Below are positions 21,268 to 33,172 of a stretch of 64,000 bases of DNA, piece by piece; the stretch's first letter is position 1; every line of letters starts with the position of its first letter. The stretch lies in assembly GCF_018139985.1 (NCBI RefSeq), contig NZ_JAGSOU010000014.1, positions 28,377-92,376 of the forward strand, written 5' to 3'. Both the position numbers and the translations under genes were made by a program. A model generated the notes under the pieces. That model was not told where the DNA came from and did no database searches. It worked only from the letters and a program-made list of their open reading frames with translations. The DNA comes from Actibacterium sp. MT2.3-13A. Its GTDB lineage: Bacteria; Pseudomonadota; Alphaproteobacteria; Rhodobacterales; Rhodobacteraceae.

Positions 21268-21671
21268 TCGCTGTCCTCCTCGCTTTCCTTGAATACCTCT
21301 TGCGCCAGCTTGAGGGCGCGGGTCATGGCCGGGATGCCGCCCAGCATGGCCATCTGATAGATCACCTCGGCAACCTCCTGCTGGCTGGCGCCGGCCTCGA
21401 TCGCGTGGCGCACGGTGATCTTGAACTGCACCTCTGCCTGCGCGCCCAGCACCGTCAGCCCCGCCAGAACGACCAGCAGCCGCGTCTTGGCGTCGAGGCC
21501 CTCCTTGTTGAAGGCGTTGCCCCACATCATGTCCATGAAGTCCTTGGGCATGGTCGGCATGAGCTTGTCGAAGCCCTGCACCTGGAAGCTCTCCAGCGCA
21601 GGGTTGAAGGCGCGGGCCATGGCGTGGCTCTGCTCCATCATCTGCTCAAGGAGTTTCTGGAAATCGGTCAT
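21264..21671 (-). CDS. Carboxymuconolactone decarboxylase (CMD/AhpD-like) family protein inside the nuo operon
   Basis: 135 residues of alpha-helical CMD fold (PF02627-like): [22 protein letters not shown], then [26 protein letters not shown]. The CxxC pair of AhpD-type peroxidase partners is absent, so a thiol-peroxidase role is not supported, and the substrate is unknown. It overlaps nuoI upstream and nuoJ downstream by 4 bp each, so it is translated within the complex I operon. It might be an assembly or maintenance factor; that is inference only. Confidence 0.85.
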   Translation of the reverse strand: MTDFQKLLEQMMEQSHAMARAFNPALESFQVQGFDKLMPTMPKDFMDMMWGNAFNKEGLDAKTRLLVVLAGLTVLGAQAEVQFKITVRHAIEAGASQQEVAEVIYQMAMLGGIPAMTRALKLAQEVFKESEEDSE

Positions 21672-22162
21672 CTGTAGGGCGCGTCCAGTTCCAGGTTGCG
21701 GGCGATCTCGGCCTCCCAGCGGGCGCCGTTCTCAAGGAGCTTCTCCTTGGTGTAGAACAGCTCTTCGCGGGTCTCGGTCGAGAATTCGAAATTCGGCCCC
21801 TCGACGATGGCGTCCACCGGGCAGGCCTCCTGGCAGAAGCCGCAGTAGATGCATTTCGTCATGTCGATGTCGTAGCGCGTGGTGCGGCGCGAGCCGTCCT
21901 CGCGCGGTTCGGCGTCGATGGTGATGGCCTGGGCCGGACAGATCGCCTCGCACAGCTTGCAGGCGATGCAGCGCTCCTCGCCGTTGGGGTAGCGGCGCAG
22001 CGCATGCTCGCCGCGGAAGCGCGGGCTGAGCGGGCCCTTTTCATGCGGGTAGTTCAGCGTGGCCTTGGGCGCGAAGAAATATTTCAGCCCCAGCTTCATG
22101 CCGGCAAAGAAATCGGCCAGCAGGAAGTATTTCCCGGCGCGGTTCCAGTCGATTGCAGTCAT
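21668..22162 (-). CDS. nuoI: NADH-quinone oxidoreductase subunit I
   Basis: 164 residues. Two complete 4Fe-4S motifs, [12 protein letters not shown] and [12 protein letters not shown], hold clusters N6a and N6b, which carry electrons from NuoG toward NuoB. An N-terminal amphipathic region ([20 protein letters not shown]) attaches it to the membrane arm. Start: ATG at 22162, one base after the nuoH stop. Confidence 0.97.
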   Translation of the reverse strand: MTAIDWNRAGKYFLLADFFAGMKLGLKYFFAPKATLNYPHEKGPLSPRFRGEHALRRYPNGEERCIACKLCEAICPAQAITIDAEPREDGSRRTTRYDIDMTKCIYCGFCQEACPVDAIVEGPNFEFSTETREELFYTKEKLLENGARWEAEIARNLELDAPYR

Positions 22163-22163
22163 G

Positions 22164-23201
22164 TCAGCCTCCGATTGCCCAGCGGGCATAGGCCCCGCCG
22201 AAAAGTTCGAATTGCGCGAAGAAGGCCACCAGCACCACCCAGATCAGCGACATCGGCAGGAACACCTTCCAGCCCAGCCGCATCAGCTGGTCGTAGCGGT
22301 AGCGCGGCGTGATCGCCTTCACCATCGCGAAGAGGAAGAAGAAGAACGACATCTTGCCCACCATCCACAGCACGCCGTCGGGCAGGCCGGGGATCGGCGA
22401 CAGCCAGCCGCCGAAGAACAGCAGGCTGATCAGCGCGCACATCAGGAAGATGGCAATGTATTCGCCCGCCATGAACAGCAGGAAGGGCGTCGCCGAATAT
22501 TCCACCTGGTAGCCCGCCACCAACTCCGATTCCGCCTCGGGCAGGTCGAAGGGCGGGCGGTTGGTCTCGGCCAGAGCCGAGATGAAGAACAGGAACACCA
22601 TCGGCAGATGCGGCAGCCAGTACCAGTTGAACAGCCCATAGGCGCCGTCCTGCGCGTGCACGATGTCGCTGAAGTTCAGCGAGCCGGTCGAGAGGATCAC
22701 GCCGATGATGATCAGCCCGATCGACACCTCGTAGGAGATCATCTGCGCCGCCGAGCGCAAGCTGCCCAGGAACGGGTATTTCGAGTTCGACGCCCAGCCG
22801 CCCATGATCACGCCGTAGACCTCGAGCGACGAGATCGCCATGACATAGAGGATGGCCACGTTCAGATCGGCCAGCACCCAGCCGTCCGCGAAGGGGATCA
22901 CCGCCCAGGCGATCATCGCCAGCGTGAACGAGATCATCGGCGCCAGCAGGAACACCGTCTTGTCGGCGCCGGCGGGGATGACGACCTCCTTGACCACATA
23001 TTTCAGCGCGTCGGCCACCGATTGCAGCAACCCGAAGGCGCCGACCACGTTGGGGCCCTTTCGCATCTGAACGGCGGCCCAGATCTTGCGGTCGCCATAG
23101 ACGAGGAACAGGAGCGAGATCATCACGAACCCGATGACCAGCAGGCTTTGTGCCGCGATCAGCACGAATGTTCCGAAGCCAGTATTTAGAAAATCAGCCA
23201 T
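22164..23201 (-). CDS. nuoH: NADH-quinone oxidoreductase subunit H
   Basis: 345 residues, eight membrane helices. [20 protein letters not shown] is the conserved first loop lining the quinone chamber, and [21 protein letters not shown] is the E-rich loop that links quinone reduction to proton pumping. The open frame extends upstream, but the ATG at 23201 is followed by the normal NuoH N-terminus. Confidence 0.96.
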   Translation of the reverse strand: MADFLNTGFGTFVLIAAQSLLVIGFVMISLLFLVYGDRKIWAAVQMRKGPNVVGAFGLLQSVADALKYVVKEVVIPAGADKTVFLLAPMISFTLAMIAWAVIPFADGWVLADLNVAILYVMAISSLEVYGVIMGGWASNSKYPFLGSLRSAAQMISYEVSIGLIIIGVILSTGSLNFSDIVHAQDGAYGLFNWYWLPHLPMVFLFFISALAETNRPPFDLPEAESELVAGYQVEYSATPFLLFMAGEYIAIFLMCALISLLFFGGWLSPIPGLPDGVLWMVGKMSFFFFLFAMVKAITPRYRYDQLMRLGWKVFLPMSLIWVVLVAFFAQFELFGGAYARWAIGG

Positions 23202-23215
23202 AATGCCCCATACCC

Positions 23216-23623
23216 TCAGACCGTCGGTATCCCTTCTTCGGCGCAGTGAGCGACCACCACTTCGGCGTCGATCGTCTGCAGGCCGCGTGGCAGCGCCGGC
23301 GAGATGGTGTAAACAGCATCCGCCCGCCAAAGGCCACCCTCTTCCGCGACATTTGTTCGCACATGGCGCGCGAAGCCGTAGCCCCGGATCAGCGCGTATT
23401 GCGCGGCCGCGCATTCAGCATAATCCGCCACGTCCTCCACGCCCCGCGCGCCTTCCATCTCCACCACGAAGCCGACGAGGTCATCCTCCAGCAGCCGCGT
23501 GTCCACCCCCCGATAGGCGGGCTTGAACGGCGCCTGCTCCACCGCCTCGCCGTTGGGCGCGCAGCCCGCCAGCCCCGCCGTCAGGGCGGGGGCCAGCGCG
23601 AGGGAGATGCGGAGCGGCGCCAT
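23216..23623 (-). CDS. Predicted lipoprotein in the nuo operon (uncharacterised)
   Basis: 135 residues. It has a signal peptide with lipobox LAGC (residues 18-21), so the mature protein should start at Cys21 as a periplasm-facing lipoprotein. The rest contains three cysteines (AECAAAQ and VAHCAEE among them) and no domain I recognise. It sits 14 bp before nuoH and 6 bp after the nuoG stop, so it is transcribed with complex I. Related Rhodobacteraceae often carry a similar gene here, but its job is not known to me. Confidence 0.75.
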   Translation of the reverse strand: MAPLRISLALAPALTAGLAGCAPNGEAVEQAPFKPAYRGVDTRLLEDDLVGFVVEMEGARGVEDVADYAECAAAQYALIRGYGFARHVRTNVAEEGGLWRADAVYTISPALPRGLQTIDAEVVVAHCAEEGIPTV

Positions 23624-23629
23624 GCGTTG

Positions 23630-25648
23630 TTACTCCGCCGCCATGCGGCCCGACTGGCGGGCCTGTTGGTTGGCGCTGAGCTCGGCCATCAGGCTTGAGG
23701 CCCGCGCGATCGGGTTGGTGAGGTAGAAATCGCTCACCGCGTTGCGGAACGTCGCCTGGCCCAGCTTTTTCGGCGCAAGCGGCGCCCATGCGTTTTCCGG
23801 CACCGCGTCGATCTCGGCCAGGTGCGGCACCTCTTCGACCAGCGCGCGGCGCAGCTGCGCGAGGCTGTCATAGGGCAGCGTGGCGCCCAGCTCGGCCGAC
23901 AGCGCACGCAGGATCGCCCAGTTCTCCTTGGCCTCGCCCGGCGGGAAGGCGGCGCGCAGCGCCAGCTGCGGACGGCCCTCGGTGTTGACGAACAGGCCCT
24001 GTTCCTCGGTATAGGCGGCGCCCGGCAGGATGATGTCGGCGCGATGCGCGCCGCGGTCGCCGTGGCTGCCCTGGTAGATCACGAAGGCGCCCTCGCCGAT
24101 CTCCAGCTCGTCCGCGCCGAGGTTGTAGATCACCTCCGCCCCGTCGAGCGCCTTGTCGAGGCCGCCCTCGGTCACCGCGCCCACATCCATCGCGCCGACG
24201 CGGGCGGCGGCGGTGTGCAGCACCATCAGCTTCGATTTGGTCGCCTCTGCCAGCTTCATCGCGGCGGCCAGAACCGCCTCGCCGTCGGCCTCGCGGATCG
24301 CACCCTGGCCGACGATCACCAGCGACGGCTGATCCAGAACCGCGCCGAAATCGTGGCCCAGAAGCCCCTCCAGCGCGGCCCGGTCGGTGCCGACATGGGT
24401 GTAGTCATAGGTCAGGTCCACCGCCTCGCCGACGAGGCCGACATTGGCGCCCTGCGCCCAGGCCCGGCGGATGCGCGCGTTCAGCACCGGCGCCTCGTCG
24501 CGCGGATTGGTGCCGATCAGCTGAATGTATTTGGCGCTGTCGATATCCTCGATCGTGGCGGTGCCGACATAGGCCGAGCGGTTGCCCGCGGGCAGCCTGG
24601 CGCCGTCCGTGCGGCATTCGATCGCCCCGCCCAGCCCCTCGACCAGTTGCCTGAGGGCGAAAACCGCCTCGACCGGGGCCAGATCGCCGACCAGCGCGGC
24701 GACCTTCTTGCCCTTCATCGCGGCGGCGGCGGCGGCCAGCGCCTCGACCCAGGTGGCTTTGCGCAGCTTGCCGTTCTCGCGCAGATAGGGCGTGTCCAGA
24801 CGCTGCCGGCGCAGCCCGTCCCAGACGAAGCGCGACTTGTCGGAGATCCATTCCTCGTTCACGCCGTCATGGTTGCGCGGCAGGATACGCTTGACCTCGC
24901 GGCCCTTGGTGTCGACCCGGATGTTCGACCCCAGCGCGTCCATCACGTCGATGGTCTCGGTCTTGGTCAGTTCCCAGGGCCGCGCGGTGAAGGCGTAGGG
25001 CTTGGAGGTCAGCGCGCCCACCGGGCACAGATCTATGATGTTGCCCTGCAGGTTCGATTGCAGCGTCTGGCCGAGATAGGACGTGATCTCGGCATCCTCG
25101 CCGCGCCCGGTCTGGCCCATCTGGGTGATGCCCGCGACCTCGGTGGTGAAGCGCACGCAGCGGGTGCAGGAGATGCAGCGGGTCATGGTGGTGGCCACCA
25201 GCGGCCCGAGATCGAGATCCTCCGAGGCGCGCTTGGGCTCGCGGTAGCGCGAGAAATCCACGCCATAGGCCATCGCCTGGTCCTGCAGGTCGCATTCGCC
25301 GCCCTGGTCGCAGATCGGGCAATCCAGCGGGTGGTTGATGAGCAGGAACTCCATCACCCCCTCGCGGGCCTTCTTGACCATGGGCGAGTTGGTCTTCACC
25401 TCGGGCGGAGCGCCTTCGGGCCCCGGGCGCAGGTCGCGCACCTGCATCGCGCAGGACGCCGCCGGCTTCGGCGGGCCGCCGACCACCTCGACCAGGCACA
25501 TGCGGCAGTTGCCCGCGATCGACAGCCGTTCGTGGTAGCAGAAGCGCGGCACCTCGATGCCGGCCTGTTCGCAGGCCTGCAGCAGCGTCATGGCCGGATC
25601 GACCTCGATCTCGCGGCCGTCGATGATTATCTTGCGGAGCTCAGTCAT
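23630..25648 (-). CDS. nuoG: NADH-quinone oxidoreductase subunit G
   Basis: 672 residues. An N-terminal 2Fe-2S domain ([21 protein letters not shown]1b), [15 protein letters not shown] (N5 region), [11 protein letters not shown] and later [11 protein letters not shown] (N4) are followed by a molybdopterin-oxidoreductase-like domain without cofactor. Electrons pass through it from NuoF to NuoI. The length is typical of alphaproteobacterial NuoG, shorter than the E. coli form. Confidence 0.96.
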   Translation of the reverse strand: MTELRKIIIDGREIEVDPAMTLLQACEQAGIEVPRFCYHERLSIAGNCRMCLVEVVGGPPKPAASCAMQVRDLRPGPEGAPPEVKTNSPMVKKAREGVMEFLLINHPLDCPICDQGGECDLQDQAMAYGVDFSRYREPKRASEDLDLGPLVATTMTRCISCTRCVRFTTEVAGITQMGQTGRGEDAEITSYLGQTLQSNLQGNIIDLCPVGALTSKPYAFTARPWELTKTETIDVMDALGSNIRVDTKGREVKRILPRNHDGVNEEWISDKSRFVWDGLRRQRLDTPYLRENGKLRKATWVEALAAAAAAMKGKKVAALVGDLAPVEAVFALRQLVEGLGGAIECRTDGARLPAGNRSAYVGTATIEDIDSAKYIQLIGTNPRDEAPVLNARIRRAWAQGANVGLVGEAVDLTYDYTHVGTDRAALEGLLGHDFGAVLDQPSLVIVGQGAIREADGEAVLAAAMKLAEATKSKLMVLHTAAARVGAMDVGAVTEGGLDKALDGAEVIYNLGADELEIGEGAFVIYQGSHGDRGAHRADIILPGAAYTEEQGLFVNTEGRPQLALRAAFPPGEAKENWAILRALSAELGATLPYDSLAQLRRALVEEVPHLAEIDAVPENAWAPLAPKKLGQATFRNAVSDFYLTNPIARASSLMAELSANQQARQSGRMAAE

Positions 25649-25702
25649 TCGCGTCCCCTGCGTTTCCCCAGACGCGCCGCCGGGCGGCGCGCCGTGTTGT
25701 CC

Positions 25703-26122
25703 TCATTGCGCCTGCAGAAGCGAGCCGGTCAGGCTGCCCGCGGCAATTTCCCTCTCGCCCAGAGCGCAGTAGCTGCCGGCGTCGCCCGCGACCACGCCAT
25801 TGGCGGCGAGATAGGCGTCGCGCCGGGCGCGCATCGCCTTGCGCTCGGGCTTGGAGTCGAGCAGCGCCTCGATCTCCTCCTCGGTGTAGCCCTTGTCGAG
25901 CGCGTAGCGCTCCAGCGCCTTGGCCTCGCTCCAGACCTTGAACAGGCGGGGCGAGATCGTGGGGCAGTTCTTGCGGATCTCGTCGCCGATGGCCGCGGCC
26001 AGCAGCGAGTTCATGATGTGCTCATCCTGGTTGATCGGCGGCAGGGCCTGGGCCGTGGCCTGCGCCATGGAGCCCGCGGCCAGCGCCGCCATGATCCCCG
26101 ATCTGATGCGCCTGCCCCACAT
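25703..26122 (-). CDS. DUF5333-type secreted protein in the nuo operon
   Basis: 139 residues. It has a twin-Arg-containing but otherwise ordinary signal peptide (RRIRSGIMAALAAGSMAQATA) with cleavage likely after about residue 25, giving a small periplasmic helical protein with a Cys pair (KNC...SYC) that could form a disulfide. This matches DUF5333, which I know from the same operon position in Rhodobacteraceae; the function is unknown. It lies 6 bp after nuoF and 54 bp before nuoG. Confidence 0.8.
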   Translation of the reverse strand: MWGRRIRSGIMAALAAGSMAQATAQALPPINQDEHIMNSLLAAAIGDEIRKNCPTISPRLFKVWSEAKALERYALDKGYTEEEIEALLDSKPERKAMRARRDAYLAANGVVAGDAGSYCALGEREIAAGSLTGSLLQAQ

Positions 26123-26128
26123 CGCCGT

Positions 26129-27427
<1,299 letters not shown>

Positions 27428-27437
27428 GGCTTGTTCC

Positions 27438-27668
27438 TCAACTCTCCCGGCGGTCCCGCCAGATCTGATATGACACCACCAGCGCCCAGAAGAACGCCGC
27501 CAGCGCCGCAAGGTCGAACAGGAAGACCAGGCGCGTGGGCCAGCCCAGCCGCCCGCCCAGGGCCTGCGCCCCCATCCACAGCAGCATCGTCGCCGCGATG
27601 ACGATGGCCACCATCCGCGCCTTGCGCGCGGTGGCCCGGGCCTTGTCCTGTGGCTGCTGCCTGTTCAT
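27438..27668 (-). CDS. DUF5337-type small membrane protein in the nuo operon
   Basis: 76 residues with two membrane helices ([18 protein letters not shown] and [19 protein letters not shown]), a basic N-terminus and a charged C-terminus (IWRDRRES). It corresponds to DUF5337, seen in the same spot between nuoE and nuoF in Rhodobacteraceae. The function is unknown; membrane location and strict co-transcription suggest a complex I-related role, but there is no direct evidence. Confidence 0.8.
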   Translation of the reverse strand: MNRQQPQDKARATARKARMVAIVIAATMLLWMGAQALGGRLGWPTRLVFLFDLAALAAFFWALVVSYQIWRDRRES

Positions 27669-27715
27669 GCCTTCCCCGTCGCGCCGGTTTGGCGCCCTGT
27701 CTCAGTGTCGCGGCG

Positions 27716-28786
27716 TCAGTAGACGTCGCCCTTCTTCACCTTGTCCGCGAATTCGGTCGTGCCGCCCGCGGCCAGGGTTTTCGCCTGCTCCACCCAGCCG
27801 TCGCGCTGAATGCGGCCACGGAACTTGAGCCGGTCGTCGACCCAGGCGATCTCGGCCTCGGTCCAGGCGGCGATCTGGTCGAAATGGTAGACGCCCAGCT
27901 CGTTTAGGGTCTGCTCCAGCTTCGGCCCGACGCCCTTGAGCTGCTTGAGGTCATCCGCCCCGCCGGCGCGCGGCGCGGCCAGCAGAGACGGTTCCGCCCC
28001 GGCCGCCTCGGCCGGGGCCTCGGCCCTGGCCGGCGCCTTTTTCGGCGCGGTCTTCTTGGCGGAGGCTTTCTTGGCGCCCGCGCCCAGCCACGGCGTCAGC
28101 AGCGGCACCTCGGTGCCATCGATCCGCTTTACCGTGTCGCCGATATCGGTCGCCAGCTGCGCCGAGGCATTGTATTTCGTGCGGCCGCTGTCGAATTCCT
28201 TGAGGCTGGTCAGCCCCGAAAGCGGCTCGGAGGCGTAGCGCCCGTTCTGCGGCCCCGGCACGGGCACCCGGCCCGCGGCCAGTTCGTCGAGGATCTCGCC
28301 CAGCCGCGCGGCGGTCAGGTTCTCGTAGTAATCCTTGCCGATCTGGGCCATGGGGGCGTTCGCGCAGGCGCCGAGGCATTCGACCTCTTCCCAACTGAAC
28401 TTGCCGTCCGCCGACAGCGCATGCGGCTTGTCCGCGATCTTTTCACGGCAGACACCGATCAGGTCCTCGGCGCCGCAGATCAGGCACGACGTGGTGCCGC
28501 AGATCTGGACATGCGCGACCGAGCCCACCGGCTGCAGCTGGAACATGAAGTAGAAGGTCGCCACCTCAAGCGCCCGGATATAGGCCATGCCCAGCATGTC
28601 GGCGACATGCTCGATCGCCGGGCGGGTCAGCCAGCCCTCCTGCTCCTGGGCGCGCCACAGTAGCGGGATGATCGCGCTGGCCTGGCGGCCCTCGGGATAT
28701 TTGGTGATCTGCGCCTCCGCCCAGGCCTGGTTGGCCGGGGTAAAGGCGAAGCTGTCGGGCTGGTCGTGGTGCAGTCGTCGAAGCAT
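27716..28786 (-). CDS. nuoE: NADH-quinone oxidoreductase subunit E with helix-hairpin-helix tail
   Basis: 356 residues, about twice the usual NuoE length. Residues 1-170 are the thioredoxin-like 2Fe-2S domain with [15 protein letters not shown] and [10 protein letters not shown] (cluster N1a). A Lys/Ala/Pro linker (about 235-265, [12 protein letters not shown]) leads to a C-terminal helix-hairpin-helix-like domain ([21 protein letters not shown]) ending at 356. HhH domains of this sort usually bind nucleic acid or other proteins. The fusion is known in Rhodobacterales, but its role is not. It overlaps the preceding small gene by one base (TAATG). Confidence 0.93.
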   Translation of the reverse strand: MLRRLHHDQPDSFAFTPANQAWAEAQITKYPEGRQASAIIPLLWRAQEQEGWLTRPAIEHVADMLGMAYIRALEVATFYFMFQLQPVGSVAHVQICGTTSCLICGAEDLIGVCREKIADKPHALSADGKFSWEEVECLGACANAPMAQIGKDYYENLTAARLGEILDELAAGRVPVPGPQNGRYASEPLSGLTSLKEFDSGRTKYNASAQLATDIGDTVKRIDGTEVPLLTPWLGAGAKKASAKKTAPKKAPARAEAPAEAAGAEPSLLAAPRAGGADDLKQLKGVGPKLEQTLNELGVYHFDQIAAWTEAEIAWVDDRLKFRGRIQRDGWVEQAKTLAAGGTTEFADKVKKGDVY

Positions 28787-29076
28787 TAGTTGCTACAGCC
28801 TCCAGAGACGTATTTGATGCCACCCTCGTTCGAGGCGTCCTCGATTTCGTGCAGCGCGCGCAACTGGCCCACCGCGGCCTCCAGCAGCGCCTCATCGAAG
28901 CCGGTGTCAGCCTCGACGGCCAGCGCCGCCTCCTCGGTATCGACCACGCAGCCGACGGCGACCAGCGCGTCGCGCAGCCGGTCCAGTTCGGCCTCGGCCG
29001 CGATCAGGCTGCCCTGTGCGAAGGCCGATGCCGGGGCGAAAGCCGCGAAAAGGACGAGGGATTTCAGGATCTTCAT
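28786..29076 (-). CDS. Small secreted protein between nuoD and nuoE
   Basis: 96 residues. The signal peptide [20 protein letters not shown] is cleaved probably before QGSL. The mature 75 residues are acidic and helical, with one Cys in the middle and a C-terminal VSGGCSN. No known domain was recognised. The ATG at 29076 starts a canonical signal peptide, with GAGTGTGA just upstream. The stop shares a base with the nuoE start (TAATG), so translation is coupled. It is one of four uncharacterised envelope proteins in this nuo operon. Confidence 0.75.
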   Translation of the reverse strand: MKILKSLVLFAAFAPASAFAQGSLIAAEAELDRLRDALVAVGCVVDTEEAALAVEADTGFDEALLEAAVGQLRALHEIEDASNEGGIKYVSGGCSN

Positions 29077-29184
29077 CGGTTCACACTCCGGGTTCAGGCG
29101 CGCGGCCGGCGTGGGCCCGAAGGGCGCATGCCGGCCAGACACCGCGTCCGGCACGCAGGGTCTGGGTATGCAGGCGCGCGCCGG

Positions 29185-30393
29185 TCACCTGTCGATCTCC
29201 CCGAACACCACATCCATGGTGCCGATGATCGCGGCCACGTCGGCCAGCTGGTGACCGCGGGCGACGTGATCCATCGACTGCAGATGCAGGTAGCCCGGCG
29301 CGCGCAGCTTGGCGCGGTAGGGCTTGTTGGTGCCGTCGGCGACCAGGTAGACGCCGAACTCGCCCTTGGGCGCCTCGACCGCGGCATAGACCTCGCCCGC
29401 GGGGACATGGAACCCCTCGGTGTAGAGCTTGAAGTGATGGATCAGCGCCTCCATCGAGGTCTTCATCTCGCCGCGTTTCGGCGGCGTGATCTTGCCGCGC
29501 GCCAGCACGTCGCCCTTTTCCACGCGCAGCTTCGCGCAGGCCTGCTTGATGATATGGACCGACTGGCGCATCTCCTCCATCCGGCAGAGGTAGCGGTCGT
29601 AGCAGTCGCCGTTCTTGCCCACGGGGATCTGGAACTCGAACTCGTCGTAGCATTCGTAGGGTTGCGCGCGGCGCAGGTCCCAGGCCAGCCCCGAGCCGCG
29701 CGCCATCACGCCGGAATAGCCCCAGTCGAGGATCTCCTGCTCGGTCACCACGCCGATATCGGCGTTGCGCTGCTTGAAGATCCGGTTCTCGGTCAGCAGC
29801 CCGTCGATGTCGTCCAGCACGCTTGGGAATTCGTCGGCCCACTGGTCGATGTCCTCGATCAGCTGCGGCGGCAGGTCCTGGTGCACGCCGCCGGGGCGGA
29901 AATAGGCCGCGTGCAGCCGCGCGCCGCAGGCGCGCTCGTAGAACACCATCAGCTTCTCGCGCTCCTCGAAGCCCCAGAGCGGCGGCGTCAGCGCGCCCAC
30001 GTCCATGGCCTGCGTGGTCACGTTCAGCAGGTGGTTCAGCACGCGCCCGATCTCGGAATAGAGCACCCGGATCAGCGAGGCGCGGCGCGGCACCTGCGTT
30101 CCCGTCAGCTTCTCAATGGCCAGGCACCAGGCGTGCTCCTGGTTCATCGGCGCGACATAGTCGAGCCGGTCGAGATAGGGCAGGTTCTGCAGATAGGTGC
30201 GGCTCTCCATCAGCTTTTCGGTGCCGCGATGCAGCAGGCCGATATGCGGATCGGCGCGCTCGACGATCTCGCCGTCAAGCTCCAGCACCATCCGCAGCAC
30301 GCCGTGGGCCGCCGGGTGCTGCGGCCCGAAGTTGATGTTGAAGTTGCGGATCTTCTGCTCGCCGGTCAGCGTGTCGTCGAATTTGCCGTCCAT
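29185..30393 (-). CDS. nuoD: NADH-quinone oxidoreductase subunit D
   Basis: 402 residues. [20 protein letters not shown] and [12 protein letters not shown] are the 49-kDa subunit motifs forming the quinone pocket with NuoB. It belongs to the connecting module of complex I. Its start is only 4 bp after the sulfotransferase stop, and its GTGAGAGG ribosome site lies in the last codons of that gene, so translation is coupled. The 108 bp after its stop hold no recognised gene. Confidence 0.96.
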   Translation of the reverse strand: MDGKFDDTLTGEQKIRNFNINFGPQHPAAHGVLRMVLELDGEIVERADPHIGLLHRGTEKLMESRTYLQNLPYLDRLDYVAPMNQEHAWCLAIEKLTGTQVPRRASLIRVLYSEIGRVLNHLLNVTTQAMDVGALTPPLWGFEEREKLMVFYERACGARLHAAYFRPGGVHQDLPPQLIEDIDQWADEFPSVLDDIDGLLTENRIFKQRNADIGVVTEQEILDWGYSGVMARGSGLAWDLRRAQPYECYDEFEFQIPVGKNGDCYDRYLCRMEEMRQSVHIIKQACAKLRVEKGDVLARGKITPPKRGEMKTSMEALIHHFKLYTEGFHVPAGEVYAAVEAPKGEFGVYLVADGTNKPYRAKLRAPGYLHLQSMDHVARGHQLADVAAIIGTMDVVFGEIDR

Positions 30394-30397
30394 CCTC

Positions 30398-31390
30398 TCA
30401 CCCCTTTACCATGAGGGCGCCCCGGGATGCGGAGCGCAGGCCAATCCGGCCGAGATCGTCATTTTGTCTTGCGATAATCGCGCGGGCCGCCGTGCCGAGG
30501 CGCGACAGGCGCCCAGGCGCGTCGTCCTGTTCGGGCTGCAGCGCCGGCGCCACGCCAAGGGGCGCCGCCCTGCCCGGGTCGAGCCGCCAGGCGGCGGGCA
30601 CCGCGTCGCCGAAACGGGCGGTGACGAAATCATAGACAGGGGCCAGCTTAGCCCGCGCGGCCAGCAGCCAGTCGCGCGGCGCCTCGGCGCTGATCCCGGC
30701 AAAGACCTTCTCGTCATAGGTGCCGGGCACGAAGCCCAGCCCGAGGAAATCGCACAGCCGCCGCAGGCTCGCGTCCGAGAACAGTTCTTCGTAGAACAGA
30801 TAGAGGATCTGCTCGCGCGGGACGGCGGCCTCGAGTTCGGTGATGGTGCGCGCATAGTCCGAGCGGCCAAGGAAGCGCGGATCGTTCAGCCGCGAGAACA
30901 CCATCTTGTCGAAAGCCGCCTCGCCCGGCGCCAGCCCCAGACGCCGCGCGCGCATCCGCACATGGCTCCAGAGCCGGTCCACCGGGTCGCGCATGATGAA
31001 AACGAAGCGCGTGCGCGGATAGCTCGCCGCCATCTCGGCGAAGGCCGCGCGGCCCAGCAGGCTGTAGATCGGGGTGACGTCGCCGAACGCCCTGGCCCCC
31101 GGCCGGTCGCCGCGCACGAGACCCAGGTAGTCGCCGCGCCCGCGCAGCGCGGCGAGGGTGGCGCGCAGATAGCCCGCCGGCCGCCCCGCGCGCCGCAGCA
31201 CCGCCGACAGCGCCGACAGGCGCCGCAGCCCCTGGAAGTGCGGCCGCGCGCCGCCAACCGCGAACTCGCCGTGGAACTTGTTGAAATAGTGGTATTTCTT
31301 GAGGGGGCCCGACGACACCTCTGGGTGCTGCGCCAAGTAGCGGTGCAGCCAGGTGGTGCCGGCCTTCTGCGCACCGATGACGAAGAACAT
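30398..31390 (-). CDS. Sulfotransferase-family protein inserted between nuoC and nuoD
   Basis: 330 residues. The N-terminal [18 protein letters not shown] is the 5'-phosphosulfate-binding loop for PAPS, and [16 protein letters not shown] is the 3'-phosphate site, as in heparan-sulfate-type bacterial sulfotransferases (Sulfotransfer_1/3). It should transfer sulfate from PAPS to a sugar, lipid or small molecule; the acceptor is unknown. No signal peptide. The ATG at 31390 is preferred; a GTG at 31438 is possible. It lies 50 bp after nuoC, is directly coupled to nuoD and has composition similar to its neighbours. Complex I has no known need for sulfation. Confidence 0.88.
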   Translation of the reverse strand: MFFVIGAQKAGTTWLHRYLAQHPEVSSGPLKKYHYFNKFHGEFAVGGARPHFQGLRRLSALSAVLRRAGRPAGYLRATLAALRGRGDYLGLVRGDRPGARAFGDVTPIYSLLGRAAFAEMAASYPRTRFVFIMRDPVDRLWSHVRMRARRLGLAPGEAAFDKMVFSRLNDPRFLGRSDYARTITELEAAVPREQILYLFYEELFSDASLRRLCDFLGLGFVPGTYDEKVFAGISAEAPRDWLLAARAKLAPVYDFVTARFGDAVPAAWRLDPGRAAPLGVAPALQPEQDDAPGRLSRLGTAARAIIARQNDDLGRIGLRSASRGALMVKG

Positions 31391-31440
31391 CACGTCCCCG
31401 TCCGCCTCCGCGCCGCTTATGCCCCGCCCACGCTCCACGC

Positions 31441-32043
31441 TCAGGACTCCCCGCGCTCGTCGCCGGGGAGGATGTATTCGGCCCCTTCCCACGGGCTCAT
31501 GAAATCGAACTGGCGGTATTCCTGGACCAGTTTCACCGGCTCGTAGACGACGCGCTTCTGCTCTTCGTCGTAGCGCACCTCGGTATAGCCGGTGGTCGGG
31601 AAATCCTTGCGCAGCGGATAGCCGCGGAAACCGTAGTCGGTGAGGATGCGGCGCAGGTCCGGGTGACCCGAGAACAGGATGCCGAACATGTCGAACACCT
31701 CGCGCTCGAACCAGTTGGCCGAGGGGTGCACCTCGGTGATCGAGGGCACCATCTCATCCTCGCGCACCGCCGCCTTCACGCGGATGCGGTGGTTCTGGTA
31801 CATCGACAGGAAGTGATACACCACGTCGAAGCGCGCCTCGCGCTCCGGGTAATCGACCGCGGTGATGTCCACCAGCGTCGAGAACCGGCAGCTCGCATCG
31901 GACTTCAGGAACTCGACGAAGCCGGAGATCGAACTGGGGGCGACCTCGACGGTCAACTCGCCCAGCGCGACGTGCCAGCCCAGCACGCAATCGGGTCGCT
32001 TGAGTTCCAGATGGGTGCCCAGTTCGCGCAATGCCTCGGTCAT
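31441..32043 (-). CDS. nuoC: NADH-quinone oxidoreductase subunit C
   Basis: 200 residues, the 30-kDa subunit as a separate protein (not fused to NuoD). The signature [20 protein letters not shown] followed by GYPLRKDFP is complete. It is part of the peripheral arm next to NuoD. Its start follows the nuoB stop by 3 bp. Confidence 0.96.
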   Translation of the reverse strand: MTEALRELGTHLELKRPDCVLGWHVALGELTVEVAPSSISGFVEFLKSDASCRFSTLVDITAVDYPEREARFDVVYHFLSMYQNHRIRVKAAVREDEMVPSITEVHPSANWFEREVFDMFGILFSGHPDLRRILTDYGFRGYPLRKDFPTTGYTEVRYDEEQKRVVYEPVKLVQEYRQFDFMSPWEGAEYILPGDERGES

Positions 32044-32046
32044 GGC

Positions 32047-32580
32047 TTACCTCACGATCGTGCCGGTGCGGCGGATTTTGCGTTGCAGCTGCAGGATACC
32101 ATAGACCAGCGCCTCGGCGGTCGGCGGGCAGCCGGGCACATAGATGTCCACCGGAACGATCCGGTCGCAGCCGCGCACCACCGAGTAGGAATAGTGGTAG
32201 TAGCCCCCGCCATTGGCGCAGGACCCCATCGAGATCACATAGCGCGGCTCGGGCATCTGGTCGTAGACCTTGCGCAGCGCCGGCGCCATCTTGTTGGTCA
32301 GCGTGCCGGCGACGATCATCACGTCCGACTGGCGCGGCGAGGCGCGCGGCGCGAAGCCGTAGCGCTCCACGTCGTAGCGCGGCATAGCGGTGTGCATCAT
32401 CTCCACCGCGCAGCAGGCCAGGCCGAAGGTCATCCAGTGCAGGCTGCCGGTGCGCGCCCAGTTGATGATGTCCTCGCTCGAGGTCAGCAGGAAGCCCTTG
32501 TCCTGCAACTCGGCATTCAGCGCCTGCGTGGCGACCTCGCGGTCGGGGCCGGCGGTGTTGGCAGAGGTGCTTACTCCCAT
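32047..32580 (-). CDS. nuoB: NADH-quinone oxidoreductase subunit B
   Basis: 177 residues. The tandem cysteines in [11 protein letters not shown], with GSCANGGG and [11 protein letters not shown], bind cluster N2, which reduces quinone. The ATG at 32580 was chosen over the in-frame 32601 start because GGGAG lies 8 bases upstream; it overlaps the nuoA stop by 10 bp. Confidence 0.96.
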   Translation of the reverse strand: MGVSTSANTAGPDREVATQALNAELQDKGFLLTSSEDIINWARTGSLHWMTFGLACCAVEMMHTAMPRYDVERYGFAPRASPRQSDVMIVAGTLTNKMAPALRKVYDQMPEPRYVISMGSCANGGGYYHYSYSVVRGCDRIVPVDIYVPGCPPTAEALVYGILQLQRKIRRTGTIVR

Positions 32581-32936
32581 TCCAGGGCTCCCTTCTTCCA
32601 TTCATAGGCAAAGCCGATGGTCAGCACGGCCAGGAACACCATCATCGACCAGAACCCGACCAGCCCGACCTCCCCGAAGGACACGGCCCAGGGGAACAGG
32701 AAGGCGATCTCGAGGTCGAAGATGATGAACAGGATCGAGACGAGGTAGAAACGCACGTCGAACTTCATCCGCGCGTCGTCGAAGGCGTTGAAGCCGCATT
32801 CGTAGGCCGACAGCTTTTCCGGGTCCGGGTGACGCACCGCGATGATCACGGCAGCCAGGATCAGAACGAGGCCGAGAGCCACCGCCAGACCCAGGAAGAT
32901 GAGGATGGGAAGGTATTCGCTCAGCAGTTCAGTCAC
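32571..32936 (-). CDS. nuoA: NADH-quinone oxidoreductase subunit A
   Basis: 121 residues, three membrane helices; [21 protein letters not shown] is the conserved loop near the quinone site. It is the first nuo gene, with a strong AAAGGAG ribosome site. The 236-bp gap upstream (32937-33172) must hold the nuo promoter. A TACAAT-like -10 is visible on the minus strand at 33060-33065, but no convincing -35 stands 16-18 bp before it. Confidence 0.96.
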   Translation of the reverse strand: MTELLSEYLPILIFLGLAVALGLVLILAAVIIAVRHPDPEKLSAYECGFNAFDDARMKFDVRFYLVSILFIIFDLEIAFLFPWAVSFGEVGLVGFWSMMVFLAVLTIGFAYEWKKGALEWE

Positions 32937-33172
32937 GGCTTGGCTCCTTTCTCGCGGCCGGCCCCGCCGGGGTCGGTCACGCGTGGTTTACTCCCGGGGG
33001 CGGATCGGGTCAACCGAAGGTGACGGCGAAAAAACCCTTGGAATCATGGCACTTCCAAAATTGTATACGACCGTGTGCAAAATGATCCGGTCAGATTGCC
33101 GCAGCGCCGAGTCGCCGCAGCTTTTGCCCCCGCGGCTCCGGCAGCCGGCAGAAAGCCTTGCCGCGCGCGGGC

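Noticed and set aside
31391..31438. GTG at 31438 as the sulfotransferase start
   Set aside because: It would add 16 residues of non-conserved sequence before the PAPS loop; ATG at 31390 fits the family length and has an upstream GGAGG, though the GTG cannot be excluded.
33040..33080. TTGCAC and TATACA boxes upstream of nuoA as a promoter
   Set aside because: Only 7 bases separate them, far too short for a sigma-70 promoter; only a possible -10 is mentioned.
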